From the NCBI GenBank assembly GCA_020248865.1, contig JADCGS010000024.1:33000-96999 (forward strand): a DNA stretch of 64,000 nucleotides, written 5' to 3'. Below are positions 1 through 7,810 of this stretch, piece after piece. Origin of the DNA: Burkholderiales bacterium. GTDB lineage: Bacteria > Pseudomonadota > Gammaproteobacteria > Burkholderiales > Burkholderiaceae_F. Each line of letters begins with the position of its first letter. Position 1 is the stretch's first letter. Position numbers and translations under genes: made by a program. The notes under the pieces were generated by a model, which was given only the letters and a program-made list of their open reading frames with translations, ran no database searches and was not told where the DNA came from.

Positions 1-654
1 GGCCGGCCCGAGGAATACGGGCTGCTGCGGGAGCTGCTGGCCCCCGTGCCAATGCCGCTGTACCTGCTGCCCGGCAATCACGACGAGCGGTCGTCGCTGC
101 GCGCCAGCTTCCCCGAGCATGGTTACCTGCGGCAATGGCAGCCGTTCGTGCAGTACGCGATCGAGGATCACCCGGTGCGCCTGGTCGCGCTCGACACCGT
201 GGTGCCCGGCCGCGGCGATGGCGCGCTGTGCCGCGAGCGTCTCGACTGGCTGGACCGGTGTCTGTCGGAGCAGCCGCGGCGGCCGACGATCGTCGCCCTG
301 CACCATCCGCCGTTTGCCACCGGCATTGGCCACATGGACCGCATCGGCCTCGCGGGGGCCGACGGGCTGCGCGACGTCATCGAGCGGCACCCGCAGGTCG
401 AGCGCCTCATCGCCGGGCACCTGCATCGACCCATCACGGTGCGCTTCGGGGGCACGGTCGCCAGCACCTGTCCCAGCCCCGCGCACCAGGTGGCGCTCGA
501 CCTGGCCCACGATGCCGCCGACGACTTCGTGTTGGAGCCTCCGGCCTACCAGCTTCATCTGTGGACCGGCGGCAGCCTCGTCACGCACACGGCCTACGTG
601 GGCGAGTTTGCCGGGCCGTTCCCGTTCCGCGAGAACGGGCGCCTGATCGACTAG
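1..654 (+). CDS. Calcineurin-like metallophosphoesterase, 5' end outside window
   Basis: The frame is open from the first base, so the gene begins before the window; an internal Met lies at base 46. Metallophosphoesterase motifs are visible: GNHD near base 73, HHPPF near base 301 and GHLH near base 415. These ligate the two-metal centre of the family. The spacing and overall form resemble the Icc/CpdA-like cyclic-nucleotide phosphodiesterases, which are cytoplasmic, but the substrate cannot be read from the sequence. The C-terminus is complete. The next genes lie on the opposite strand. Confidence 0.85.
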   Translation, partial: GRPEEYGLLRELLAPVPMPLYLLPGNHDERSSLRASFPEHGYLRQWQPFVQYAIEDHPVRLVALDTVVPGRGDGALCRERLDWLDRCLSEQPRRPTIVALHHPPFATGIGHMDRIGLAGADGLRDVIERHPQVERLIAGHLHRPITVRFGGTVASTCPSPAHQVALDLAHDAADDFVLEPPAYQLHLWTGGSLVTHTAYVGEFAGPFPFRENGRLID

Positions 655-810
655 CCGCGGCGGCCCGAGGCCGCATGCGCAGTGCCGGATGGGTCGAGTT
701 CGGGCGGACGGCTTACCGGTCGCCCATGCCTGCGGCTCTCCTGACTGACGTGGCGCGAACAGTCCGCGAGTCGGCGAGTCGGCGCGTCGGCGCCTGGGTT
801 GGGCCAGGAA

Positions 811-843
811 ATAAAAAGGGCCCGGGCAATTTGCCCAGGCCCT
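811..843 (-). terminator. Rho-independent terminator of the tRNA-Ala/tRNA-Glu transcript
   Basis: Read on the minus strand this is a 12-bp stem, with one G-T wobble and a 3-nt AAT loop, followed directly by a run of T. It lies just downstream of tRNA-Glu and would end the minus-strand transcript that carries tRNA-Ala and tRNA-Glu, possibly together with gltX. Confidence 0.85.
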
Positions 844-851
844 CCATGTGC

Positions 852-927
852 TGGCGTCCCCTAGGGGATTCGAACCCCTGTTACAACCGTGAAAGGGTCG
901 TGTCCTAGGCCTCTAGACGAAGGGGAC
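852..927 (-). tRNA. tRNA-Glu (anticodon TTC)
   Basis: A 76-nt cloverleaf with encoded CCA. The acceptor stem starts GTCCCC, the anticodon loop reads CTTTCAC, and the T-loop contains GGTTCGAAT. It lies 63 bp downstream of tRNA-Ala on the same strand and is followed by a terminator. The gene for its synthetase, gltX, is the next gene upstream. Confidence 0.97.
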
Positions 928-990
928 TGAACCGGTTGGTGTTGCCGTGCTGCCGGGTACTGCGCGCCGCAACTGCGGCGGTGTTCGAGG

Positions 991-1066
<76 letters not shown>

Positions 1067-1117
1067 ATCCGCGAGATGCGAATTATAGCCACAGCGGGCA
1101 GCCCGTCCAAGTCAGAG

Positions 1118-2524
1118 TCAGGGCAGGCGCGGCAGCACGGCAGCCAGGCGCGACTGCACCGCCGTGCGGCCGAACAGATGCAGCACCGCATCGAGCGACG
1201 GCGTCTGCGCCCGGCCGGTGACGGCCACGCGGATCGGCACCGCCACCTGCGGCATCTTCACGCTGAGTTCGCCGACGATCTCCTTCAGCAGCGCATTGAG
1301 CGCCGCCTTGTCCCAGGCGACCGTGTCCACGCGCCCGGCAAACGCGCGTACCGCGGCCGCACCGGCGCCGCGCAGGTGCTCGGCCAACAGCGCCTCGCTG
1401 ACCCCGTGCGGGCCGTAGAACAGCATCGCCTCGTCGGCCAGTTCGTTGAGCGTGCGGGCGCGCTGCTTGAGCAGCGCCACCACATCGACCAGCGCCGGTC
1501 CGGCGAGCACTGCGCCCAGCCGCTCCAGCCGCGGCGCCACCAGCTCGGCCAGCCGCGCATCGGCGGCCTCCTTCATGTACTCGCCGTTGAGCCAGAGCAG
1601 CTTGTCGAGGTTGTACTGGGCCGGCGCGCGGTTCACGTGCGCCAGATCGAACCACTGCGCCAGTTGCGCGCGGCCGAACTTCTCGTCGTCGCCGTGGCTC
1701 CAGCCCAGGCGTGCCAGGTAGTTGAACACCGCCTCGGGCAGGAATCCGTCGTCCCGGTACTGCAGCACGCTGACGGTGCCGTGGCGCTTGGACAGCTTCT
1801 GCCCGTCGGGGCCGAGGATCATCGGCAGATGGCCGAACTGCGGCAGCGGCACGCCGGGGCCGAGGATGGCGCGGTAGATGTTGATCTGGCGCGGTGTGTT
1901 GTTGACGTGGTCGTCGCCGCGCAGCACATGCGTGATGCGCATGTCGATGTCGTCCACCACCACGGCGAAGTTGTAGGTGGGCATGCCGTCGCCGCGCGCA
2001 ATCACCAGATCGTCGAGCTCGGCGTTGCCGACCACGATCGGACCCTTGACCAGGTCGTTCCAGGCAACGTCGCCGTGGTCCGGGTTGCGAAAGCGCACCA
2101 CCGGCGCCACGCCCGCCGGCGGCGTGCGGCCGGCCGCGTTCTCGGGGCGCCAGCGGCCGTCATAGCGCGGCTTCTCGCCGCGCGCCATCTGCTGTTCGCG
2201 CAGCGCCTCCAGCTCGTCCTTGCTGGCGTAGCAGCGGTAGGCCTTGCCCTCGGCCAGCAGGCGGTCGATCACCTCGCGGTAGCGCGCCAGCCGGTCGGTC
2301 TGCCGCACCGGGCCCTCGTCGTACTCGAGGTCGAGCCAGCGCATCGACTCGAGAATGACCGCCACCGCCGCCTCGGTGGAGCGCTCCAGGTCGGTGTCTT
2401 CGATGCGCAGGATGAACTGGCCGCCGTGGCGGCGCGCATAGGCCCAGCAGAACAGCGCCGTGCGCGCCGTGCCCAGGTGCAGCATGCCGGTAGGGCTGGG
2501 GGCGATGCGGGTGCGGACGGTCAT
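1118..2524 (-). CDS. gltX: Glutamyl-tRNA synthetase
   Basis: A 468-residue class I aminoacyl-tRNA synthetase that charges tRNA-Glu in the cytoplasm. The HIGH-type signature appears as HLGT at residues 16-19, after the family start RIAPSPTG. The KMSKS-type loop is KLSKR at 243-247. Length is normal for bacterial GltX. Its substrate tRNA gene lies about 190 bp downstream on the same strand, after tRNA-Ala. A terminator lies upstream of gltX (2546-2580), so gltX probably has its own promoter in the short gap between that terminator and its start. Confidence 0.98.
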   Translation of the reverse strand: MTVRTRIAPSPTGMLHLGTARTALFCWAYARRHGGQFILRIEDTDLERSTEAAVAVILESMRWLDLEYDEGPVRQTDRLARYREVIDRLLAEGKAYRCYASKDELEALREQQMARGEKPRYDGRWRPENAAGRTPPAGVAPVVRFRNPDHGDVAWNDLVKGPIVVGNAELDDLVIARGDGMPTYNFAVVVDDIDMRITHVLRGDDHVNNTPRQINIYRAILGPGVPLPQFGHLPMILGPDGQKLSKRHGTVSVLQYRDDGFLPEAVFNYLARLGWSHGDDEKFGRAQLAQWFDLAHVNRAPAQYNLDKLLWLNGEYMKEAADARLAELVAPRLERLGAVLAGPALVDVVALLKQRARTLNELADEAMLFYGPHGVSEALLAEHLRGAGAAAVRAFAGRVDTVAWDKAALNALLKEIVGELSVKMPQVAVPIRVAVTGRAQTPSLDAVLHLFGRTAVQSRLAAVLPRLP

Positions 2525-2545
2525 CAGGTTGTGTGCAGCGCCGAT

Positions 2546-2580
2546 GAAAAAGCCCGCGCATCAGAACAATGGGCGGGCTC
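2546..2580 (-). terminator. Terminator, probably of the ancestral tRNA-Val gene
   Basis: On the minus strand, stem arms AGCCCGC and GCGGGCT (2573-2579 and 2551-2557) are followed by a T run at 2547-2551. It sits directly 3' of the tRNA-Val fragment at 2589-2636. I infer that it once ended the tRNA-Val transcript and was separated from the intact tRNA when the 8.4-kb element integrated. Confidence 0.65.
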
Positions 2581-2588
2581 GAAAACAC

Positions 2589-2636
2589 TGGTGGGTGGTA
2601 CAGGGTTCGAACCTGTGACCCCTGCCGTGTGAAGGC
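2589..2636. repeat. Left attachment repeat (tRNA-Val 3' fragment)
   Basis: 48 bp identical to 10965-11012. It holds only the anticodon-stem-to-CCA part of tRNA-Val on the minus strand, so it is a tRNA fragment and not a working gene. It marks the left junction of the integrated element, 132 bp before the integrase start. Confidence 0.95.
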
Positions 2637-2730
2637 GGAAGAGCGGATTTCTGCGGATGCGGGCGGATGCTGTTTTCACTCTGAGAGGCTTCGTTACGGT
2701 TCGCCAAAATCCGCCCGGTTCCGCTATCGC

Positions 2731-2760
2731 TTTGCCGTATCATTGCCGTATGGCATACGG
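2731..2760. promoter_or_regulatory. Candidate integrase arm-binding sites, left end
   Basis: Two copies of TGCCGTA spaced 11 bp, the second forming a small palindrome TGCCGTATGGCA, just before the integrase gene. A related 30-bp stretch (about 21 of 30 identical) occurs at the other end of the element at 10911-10940. Paired repeats at both ends are typical of arm-type integrase or excisionase sites. This is an inference from symmetry. Confidence 0.5.
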
Positions 2761-2768
2761 GATGGTCA

Positions 2769-3899
2769 ATGGATAGCAAGACAAAGCGGGCCAAACTCAC
2801 GCCGCGGCGTGAGCCCTACTGGACTCGGCTGCGGGCCGGCGGGCACGTAGGCTACCGGAAGATGGCCGAGGGCGACGGCACCTGGATCGCCAAGCACCGC
2901 GGCGCCGACGGCATGCGCCAGTACAAGTCGCTGGGGGGCATCGCTGCGGATGGCAAGCGCGACCCGTTCGATATCGCCAGCAAGCTCGCGCTCGCCTGGT
3001 TAGAGCAGCTGGACGCGGGCATCGCAGCCGCGGGCACCGTGGCCGATGCCTGCCGCGCGTATGTCGCGGCGCTCAAGATCGACCGACCCAAGGCGTCGAC
3101 CGATGCCGAGGGCCGCTTCAAGCGCCTGCTCTACAGCGCAGCGCTGGGCCGCGTGCCGCTCGAGCGGCTGCAAGCCCGCGACGTGCGCGCCTGGCTAGAT
3201 GCGCAGGTGCCGGGCGATGATGAAGATGATCCCGACGCACAGCGCCGCGCGAAAGACAGCGCGAACCGGAACCTGACGGCGCTCAAGGCGGCGCTGAATC
3301 TCGCCTATCGGGACAAGCTGATCGCCAGCGACCATGCCTGGCGCACCGTCAAGCCCTACAGCGGCGTCGCAGGACGTCGGACGATGGTTCTGGCACCAGC
3401 GCAGCGAAAGGCGCTCCTGGCGGCTGCTGACAAGCCCCTGCGGCACTTTCTGCAGGCGGCCATGCTGACCGGCGCGCGGCCGGGCGAGCTGGCCGCGGCG
3501 ACCGTTGCCGACTTCGACCCGCGGGCCGGCACGCTGCGCCTGGTCGGCAAGACGGGAGCACGCACGGTGCCGGTGTCGACGCAGATGGCGAAGCTGGCCA
3601 AGGCATGCTGCAAGGACCGCATCGGCAAGGCGCCGCTGTTCGACCGCGGCGACGGGAAGGCCTGGGAACGCTTCTACTGGCGCGACAAGGTACAGAACGC
3701 GGCCAAGGCGGCGCATCTGCCGGGCGCGAGCATGTACGCGCTGCGGCATACCGCCATCACCGAGATGGTGCTTGGCGGGCTCGACCTGCTGATGGTGGCG
3801 CGTCTCACCGGCACGTCGGTCGCGATGATCGACAAGCACTACGGCCACCTGGCACAGAAGGCCGCCGCAGCGGCGCTTAACCGCGTAAGGCTCGCGTGA
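2769..3899 (+). CDS. Tyrosine recombinase / phage integrase
   Basis: A 376-residue site-specific recombinase that would integrate and excise the element at tRNA-Val. The C-terminal catalytic domain shows R237 (ARPGEL), R326 in an LRHT box with Tyr at the usual His position (Y323), and the nucleophile Y358 in KHYGHL. The N-terminal half is the SAM-like core-binding domain. It lies next to the left attachment repeat. Its stop overlaps the next start by one base (TGATG), so the next gene is translationally coupled. Confidence 0.93.
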   Translation: MDSKTKRAKLTPRREPYWTRLRAGGHVGYRKMAEGDGTWIAKHRGADGMRQYKSLGGIAADGKRDPFDIASKLALAWLEQLDAGIAAAGTVADACRAYVAALKIDRPKASTDAEGRFKRLLYSAALGRVPLERLQARDVRAWLDAQVPGDDEDDPDAQRRAKDSANRNLTALKAALNLAYRDKLIASDHAWRTVKPYSGVAGRRTMVLAPAQRKALLAAADKPLRHFLQAAMLTGARPGELAAATVADFDPRAGTLRLVGKTGARTVPVSTQMAKLAKACCKDRIGKAPLFDRGDGKAWERFYWRDKVQNAAKAAHLPGASMYALRHTAITEMVLGGLDLLMVARLTGTSVAMIDKHYGHLAQKAAAAALNRVRLA

Positions 3900-4435
3900 T
3901 GAGCCCGCAACAGCGCACCGCCTTAGAGCATGCCTTTCAAGACCTGCGGCGCTGGTACGAGCCGCGGCCCAGGCGCGCCGTGTACTACGAGCTGCGGAGA
4001 GCGAGCACTCAACTGCAAGCAGCCCTGCGCGAGTTTGACAACGAGACGTCGCTGTCAACCCAGCTCCTGCTCGCACTGCTACAAGCCGTCAAACTGCGAC
4101 CGCAGGCTGACATTTTTCAGGATCTGCAGCGCACCGCTGAGTTGCTGCGGCAGATCGAGGCTGCGCTCGACGTGCGGGCCCCAAAGGGGCCGGAACCCGA
4201 TCACGAGGTCAGGGCGTGGGTTCTCTTAGCCGCCGACGCATGGGTGACCTTCACGGGCCAGCTACCGACAACCGGCACGGGCTGGATTGAAAGCTTCGGC
4301 CGCCACGTTGCGGATAGCGAGTTCTTGACGGCGCTACGTCTGTTCGCAAAAGAACATGACGTCCCTATCGTGACGCGCGACGCCTTGCGCGACCTGCTGC
4401 CGGCCTGGGAGGAACGCCACCGCGGGGGGCAATAG
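3899..4435 (+). CDS. Hypothetical protein of the integrated element
   Basis: 178 residues, not recognised. I chose the ATG at 3899, which overlaps the integrase stop; a GTG one codon earlier (3896) is possible. The product is soluble, mostly helical by composition, rich in Arg, Leu and Gln, with no signal peptide or membrane segment. Its position after int suggests an accessory role in the element. No function is assigned. Confidence 0.6.
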   Translation: MSPQQRTALEHAFQDLRRWYEPRPRRAVYYELRRASTQLQAALREFDNETSLSTQLLLALLQAVKLRPQADIFQDLQRTAELLRQIEAALDVRAPKGPEPDHEVRAWVLLAADAWVTFTGQLPTTGTGWIESFGRHVADSEFLTALRLFAKEHDVPIVTRDALRDLLPAWEERHRGGQ

Positions 4436-4521
4436 GCGCGGCATTTGCCCCCGTGCATTGTCCGCTTGCCGCCTCTACTGTCCGTCCGTCGCCGCAGTGT
4501 TGCGGCATCACGGAGGCGGAC

Positions 4522-4713
4522 ATGCACAAGCTGGCTTACTCACTGCCCGAGGCGCAAGAGCTTTGCGGCCTGGGCCGAACGATCCTCTACGAAAGCATCC
4601 AACGCGGCGAGCTGCCAATCATCAAGGTCGGCAAGCGCACGCTGGTGTCGGATGAGGCGCTGCGCAAGTTCCTGAAAGACCGCGAGGCGGTCGCACCGCG
4701 GGCTGGCAAATGA
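4522..4713 (+). CDS. AlpA/excisionase-like HTH DNA-binding protein
   Basis: 63 residues. The pattern SLPEAQELCGLGRT, then YESIQRGELP, then KVGKRTLV is the MerR-like helix-turn-helix of AlpA and excisionase-type proteins (HTH_17). I chose the ATG at 4522 because a GGAGG-type site (cggaggcgg) precedes it; an in-frame start at 4453 would add 23 unrelated residues. In P4-like satellites AlpA activates int or aids excision. Here it follows int by two genes, consistent with that role. Its stop overlaps the next small frame (ATGA). Confidence 0.8.
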   Translation: MHKLAYSLPEAQELCGLGRTILYESIQRGELPIIKVGKRTLVSDEALRKFLKDREAVAPRAGK

Positions 4714-4793
4714 CAGTCACCCGCGGCCTAGCCAACCTTCGACACGTGCTGGCGATCGGCCGCGAGCGTGCCGCGCAAGTGGTGGCCGCATGA
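4710..4793 (+). CDS. 27-residue coupled small ORF
   Basis: The ATG at 4710 overlaps the AlpA stop and its TGA overlaps the next ATG at 4790, making an ATGA chain on both sides. The peptide is basic (TRGLANLRHVLAIGRERAA). No family is recognised. It may be a real microprotein or only a coupling leader. Confidence 0.35.
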   Translation: MTVTRGLANLRHVLAIGRERAAQVVAA

Positions 4794-5074
4794 CCCGCGC
4801 CGCCGAAGAACGCTTCGGATCGGTGGCGAAGATCTCTTCGCGCAGCAGCGCTAGCGGCTGCCAGAGCCGCGCCGCCGAAGAACGCACCGCCGACCTACGC
4901 GCCGATGCCGAGGCCGTGCGCGCTCACCTGGCCGAAGCCGCGAAGGCTATCTGCGCTGCATTCCTCTACTGCGAGCAATCGCGCCCCGAGGTGTTTCGCG
5001 AGCGCTTGCGCTGCGCCCAGGTTGCGATCGCGCGGGCCGACTGCGCCCTGCTCGACCTGGGCCGCCCGGACTGA
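4790..5074 (+). CDS. Hypothetical small helical protein of the element
   Basis: 94 residues, Ala- and Arg-rich, predicted largely helical in the second half (around LRADAEAVRAHLAEAAK). Its start overlaps the preceding small frame as ATGA. A hairpin with arms AAGCCGGC and GCCGGCTT (5083-5116) follows its stop, in the leader of the next gene, and may act as an attenuator or terminator. No function assigned. Confidence 0.5.
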   Translation: MTRAAEERFGSVAKISSRSSASGCQSRAAEERTADLRADAEAVRAHLAEAAKAICAAFLYCEQSRPEVFRERLRCAQVAIARADCALLDLGRPD

Positions 5075-5129
5075 CCAAGAAAAAGCCGGCGCAGCGCACT
5101 AGACGCAGGCCGGCTTAAAGGAATCGCAC

Positions 5130-5447
5130 ATGAATGATAACCGCCAACCTTGTGCCGCCTGCTATGGGCCGCTCGGGTCAGACGTACCGCACTACGCGCG
5201 ACTCTGCCGGCCCTGCTTCACTCAGGCCAAGCGGCGCGAGACTGCCGAGTTGCAGCGGCGCATCGAAGCACTGGAAGCCGAGGTCGAACGGCTGCGTGGT
5301 CGAGCGGCGCCCGTAATCGACGCGACGATGTTGCGGCGGCTGATCCAGTTGTGCCACCCCGACAAGCACAGCGGCTGTGAAGCCGCGGCCACGGCTACCA
5401 GATGGTTGATCGAGCAGCGCGACGCGGCGCGGAGGGTGGCCGCGTGA
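5130..5447 (+). CDS. Zinc-binding protein with J-domain-like HPD motif
   Basis: 105 residues. The N-terminus has two Cys pairs (CAAC at residues 8-11, CRPC at about 27-30) that could bind zinc, then a coiled-coil stretch (ELQRRIEALEAEVERLRGR), then RLIQLCHPDKH, which resembles the HPD loop of DnaJ. The layout is common in small phage proteins encoded before primases. A role in recruiting host DnaK for replication is only an inference. The stop overlaps the following GTG start (GTGA at 5444-5447). Confidence 0.65.
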   Translation: MNDNRQPCAACYGPLGSDVPHYARLCRPCFTQAKRRETAELQRRIEALEAEVERLRGRAAPVIDATMLRRLIQLCHPDKHSGCEAAATATRWLIEQRDAARRVAA

Positions 5448-6928
5448 TCGACCTCAACCACTACGCGATACCGCCCGAACTGCGCGCGCGCTTTGTTGCC
5501 GCGATCCGCGAGGGCCGCGACCAAGCGGTTGACGACTTCGCCCGCGCGATCTTTATCGAACTGCAGAAGGCCGGCGCCGCGAATGGGTCCGATGTGGCCG
5601 ACGTGCTGCTGGCGGGGTCGGAGGCCGCGATGGTTGCGGCAGAAGTCACCGTCGCCGACTTCGTGGCCTACCTGCCTGCACACAACTACATCTTCACGCC
5701 GACGCGCGAGCCGTGGCCGGCGTCCAGTGTCGATTCGCGGCTGCCGTGGCTGAAGGACGACGGCGGAAAGAATGTCAAGCCATCGACGTGGCTGGATCAA
5801 AACAGGCCGGTCGAGCAGATGGCATGGGTGCCGGGTAGGCCGATGCTGATCAAGGACAACCTGCTCTCCGCCGGTGGGTGGATTCATCGACCCGGCTGCA
5901 CGACGTTCAACCTGTACCGCCCGCCGACTATCGCAGCCGGCGATCGAAACGATGTCGCACCGTGGGTCAACCACATCGACATGATCTACGGCGATAGTGC
6001 GGAACACATCATCACCTGGCTGGCGCACCGGGTGCAGAAGCCGGCGGAGAAGATCAACCACGCGCTCGTGCTTGGCGGCGCTCAAGGGATCGGTAAGGAC
6101 ACGATCCTAGAACCGGTGAAGCACGCGGTCGGGCCTTGGAACTGGTTCGAGGTGTCGCCGATGCAGGTGCTCGGCCGGTTCAATGGCTTCGTGAAGTCGG
6201 TGATCCTGCGGGTGTCGGAGGCGCGCGACCTGGGTGACGTTGATCGCTTCGCCTTCTATGACCACATGAAGGTGTACACCGCGGCACCGCCGGACGTGCT
6301 CAGGTGCGACGAAAAGAATCTCCGCGAGCACGATGTCCTGAACGTGTGCGGCGTGGTGATCACCAGCAACCACAAGTCCGACGGCATCTACCTGCCGCCC
6401 GACGATCGGCGCCACTACGTCGCCTGGTCAAGCCTGACCAAAGACGACTTCGCGCCGGACTACTGGCGCACCCTGTACGGCTGGTACGCCAACGGCGGGA
6501 CCGCCAATGTCGCTGCGTACCTCATGGCGCTGGACATCAGCCGGTTCGACCCGAAGGCACCGCCGCCCAAGACGGACGCCTTTTACGAGATCGTGAACGC
6601 CAACCGATCGCCAGAGGCCGCCGAACTCGCCGATGTCATCGATGCCTGCGGCTGGCCGCCGGCCGTCACGCTGGACACGATCATCGGCATCGCCGCCACG
6701 GTGCAGCGCCACGACTTGGCCGACTTCCTAAAGGACCGCAAGAACCGCCGGGCGATCCCGCACCGCCTGGAGGACGCCGGCTACGTACCGGTCAGGAACC
6801 CGGACGACAAGCGGGACGGGCAGTGGCGGATCGATGGCAAGCGGCAGACAGCCTACGCGCGGCAGAACCTCTTAACCCGCGACCGGATCGCCGCCGTCCA
6901 AGCGCTCCAAGATCGGTCATGTCGGTGA
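5444..6928 (+). CDS. Phage/satellite primase-helicase (DUF5906-like)
   Basis: 494 residues from the GTG at 5444, which overlaps the previous stop; the open frame extends upstream to 5402. A Walker A motif GGAQGIGKDT (K218) begins an SF3-type helicase ATPase, as in P4 alpha-like and virulence-associated E-like proteins. The segment before it (WLDQNRPVEQMAWVPG) is typical of DUF5906 replication proteins. It would drive autonomous replication of the excised element. The stop codon lies inside the left arm of a 28-bp inverted repeat, and a diverged second copy of this protein's C-terminus is encoded at 7062-7181. Confidence 0.85.
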   Translation: MIDLNHYAIPPELRARFVAAIREGRDQAVDDFARAIFIELQKAGAANGSDVADVLLAGSEAAMVAAEVTVADFVAYLPAHNYIFTPTREPWPASSVDSRLPWLKDDGGKNVKPSTWLDQNRPVEQMAWVPGRPMLIKDNLLSAGGWIHRPGCTTFNLYRPPTIAAGDRNDVAPWVNHIDMIYGDSAEHIITWLAHRVQKPAEKINHALVLGGAQGIGKDTILEPVKHAVGPWNWFEVSPMQVLGRFNGFVKSVILRVSEARDLGDVDRFAFYDHMKVYTAAPPDVLRCDEKNLREHDVLNVCGVVITSNHKSDGIYLPPDDRRHYVAWSSLTKDDFAPDYWRTLYGWYANGGTANVAAYLMALDISRFDPKAPPPKTDAFYEIVNANRSPEAAELADVIDACGWPPAVTLDTIIGIAATVQRHDLADFLKDRKNRRAIPHRLEDAGYVPVRNPDDKRDGQWRIDGKRQTAYARQNLLTRDRIAAVQALQDRSCR

Positions 6929-7047
6929 TGTCGGTGATTTTCTATCTTGATCCACAGCTTTTCACTCGCGCGTGCGGGCTTCTTGATTGGTGGAGGGGGG
7001 TCGATAGGGCTATGGATGGAGATAGAAAATCACCGACATCACCGACA
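6920..7047. repeat. 28-bp perfect inverted repeat with 72-bp spacer
   Basis: Arms 6920-6947 and 7020-7047 are exact reverse complements. Each contains two tandem 9-mers of the form GTCGGTGAT. The left arm overlaps the primase stop codon. The spacer is more AT-rich than its surroundings. The arrangement beside a primase suits a replication origin with iterons, or a strong transcription stop between replication and packaging genes. Both are inferences. Confidence 0.85.
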
Positions 7048-7061
7048 CGACCGACACCGAG

Positions 7062-7181
7062 CGGGTGGGCTACGTGCCGGTCCACAACCGCAACGCGAGT
7101 GACGGCCTGTGGAAGATCGGCGGCCGCCGGCAGGCGGTCTACGGCCGCGCGATGGTGGTCAGCCGTGAAGCTGACAATAAG
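7062..7181 (+). pseudogene. Remnant of a second primase C-terminus
   Basis: In frame 3 this encodes GYVPVHN, then DGLWKIGGRRQAVYGRA, matching the end of the neighbouring primase (GYVPVRN, DGQWRIDGKRQTAYARQ). It has no start of its own and follows the right arm of the inverted repeat. I read it as the tail of a related primase left by recombination. Confidence 0.7.
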
Positions 7182-7232
7182 AGGGGCAGCTTCTTCGCCC
7201 TCGGAAAAGCCCGTGCAACCCATTGATTTGAT

Positions 7233-7249
7233 GGGTCCCTCTTGGGGCA
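7233..7249. repeat. 17-bp motif, copy 1
   Basis: GGGTCCCTCTTGGGGCA. A second copy with two mismatches is at 7691-7707. Each copy stands upstream of an HTH-protein gene (starts 7315 and 7811). Candidate packaging (cos-like) or operator site; function inferred only. Confidence 0.45.
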
Positions 7250-7314
7250 TGGCCGAGCGGGTAATTCGCACTCCGATCTGTCCCCGCTCACGAAGTTTTC
7301 ATAGGGGGGGTAAG

Positions 7315-7788
7315 TTGACAGCCTCTCTAGAGGACAAGTTCAGGCAAGTCGACGTTGCAGAGTTTCTCGGTGTGTCTGAAAAGACGGTCAGCGAGTGGGC
7401 GTCTGAAGGATTATTCGACGGCTGCGCGACGTTTGCGGATGCGCTGCGGGCGGTTTATCGCCGGCTGCGGCCACCGGGCAACGCACAGCTCACTCGGTCG
7501 CCGATGCTCGCGACGATATGCCGCAAGCCCTGCGCGGCAGGCGTGGCCGCAGCCGCTTCTATCGCCACGTCGAGGCACTGCGCGCGGCCGGCGCCGTGCG
7601 CGTCGAAGCCGTCCGAAAAGCCAATCGGCACGCCGTCGAGTTCAGGCGTCAATTCGCCTATGCCACCCGCGCCACGCGCTAGACGTTCACGGGTCCTTCC
7701 TGGGGCACCCCTGCTACGGCTGCGAAACGACCGCGGATTTGCGCTAGTCACAGCATTTTTGGGTAGGTTAATTTCATCAATCGGTTAA
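7315..7788 (+). CDS. HTH protein, terminase-small-subunit-like N-terminus; C-terminal frame uncertain
   Basis: The TTG at 7315 follows a strong purine-rich site (aggggggg). Residues 1-52 look coding, with a helix-turn-helix (VDVAEFLGVSEKTVSEWASE) like the N-terminal domains of Nu1-type small terminases. After about base 7480 this frame turns Pro/Ser/Arg-rich and looks like a shadow, while frame 3 begins to look coding (see 7518-7682). Either one gene has suffered a frameshift or two genes overlap. Confidence 0.45.
   Translation: MTASLEDKFRQVDVAEFLGVSEKTVSEWASEGLFDGCATFADALRAVYRRLRPPGNAQLTRSPMLATICRKPCAAGVAAAASIATSRHCARPAPCASKPSEKPIGTPSSSGVNSPMPPAPRARRSRVLPGAPLLRLRNDRGFALVTAFLGRLISSIG
7518..7682 (+). 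CDS. 54-residue basic ORF overlapping the HTH gene
   Basis: Frame 3, ATG 7518 to TAG 7682. The peptide (MPQALRGRRGRSRFYRHVEA and on) is strongly basic, with codon use like its neighbours. No family recognised. It may be the frameshifted C-terminus of the preceding HTH gene or a separate small DNA-binding protein. No clear ribosome-binding site. Confidence 0.4.
   Translation: MPQALRGRRGRSRFYRHVEALRAAGAVRVEAVRKANRHAVEFRRQFAYATRATR
7691..7707. repeat. 17-bp motif, copy 2
   Basis: GGGTCCTTCCTGGGGCA, differing from 7233-7249 at two positions, about 104 bp before the HTH gene at 7811. The stretch from here to 7810 is unusually AT-rich for the window and holds no gene. Confidence 0.45.
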
Positions 7789-7810
7789 GTGGTCTCGATA
7801 GGCGATACCT

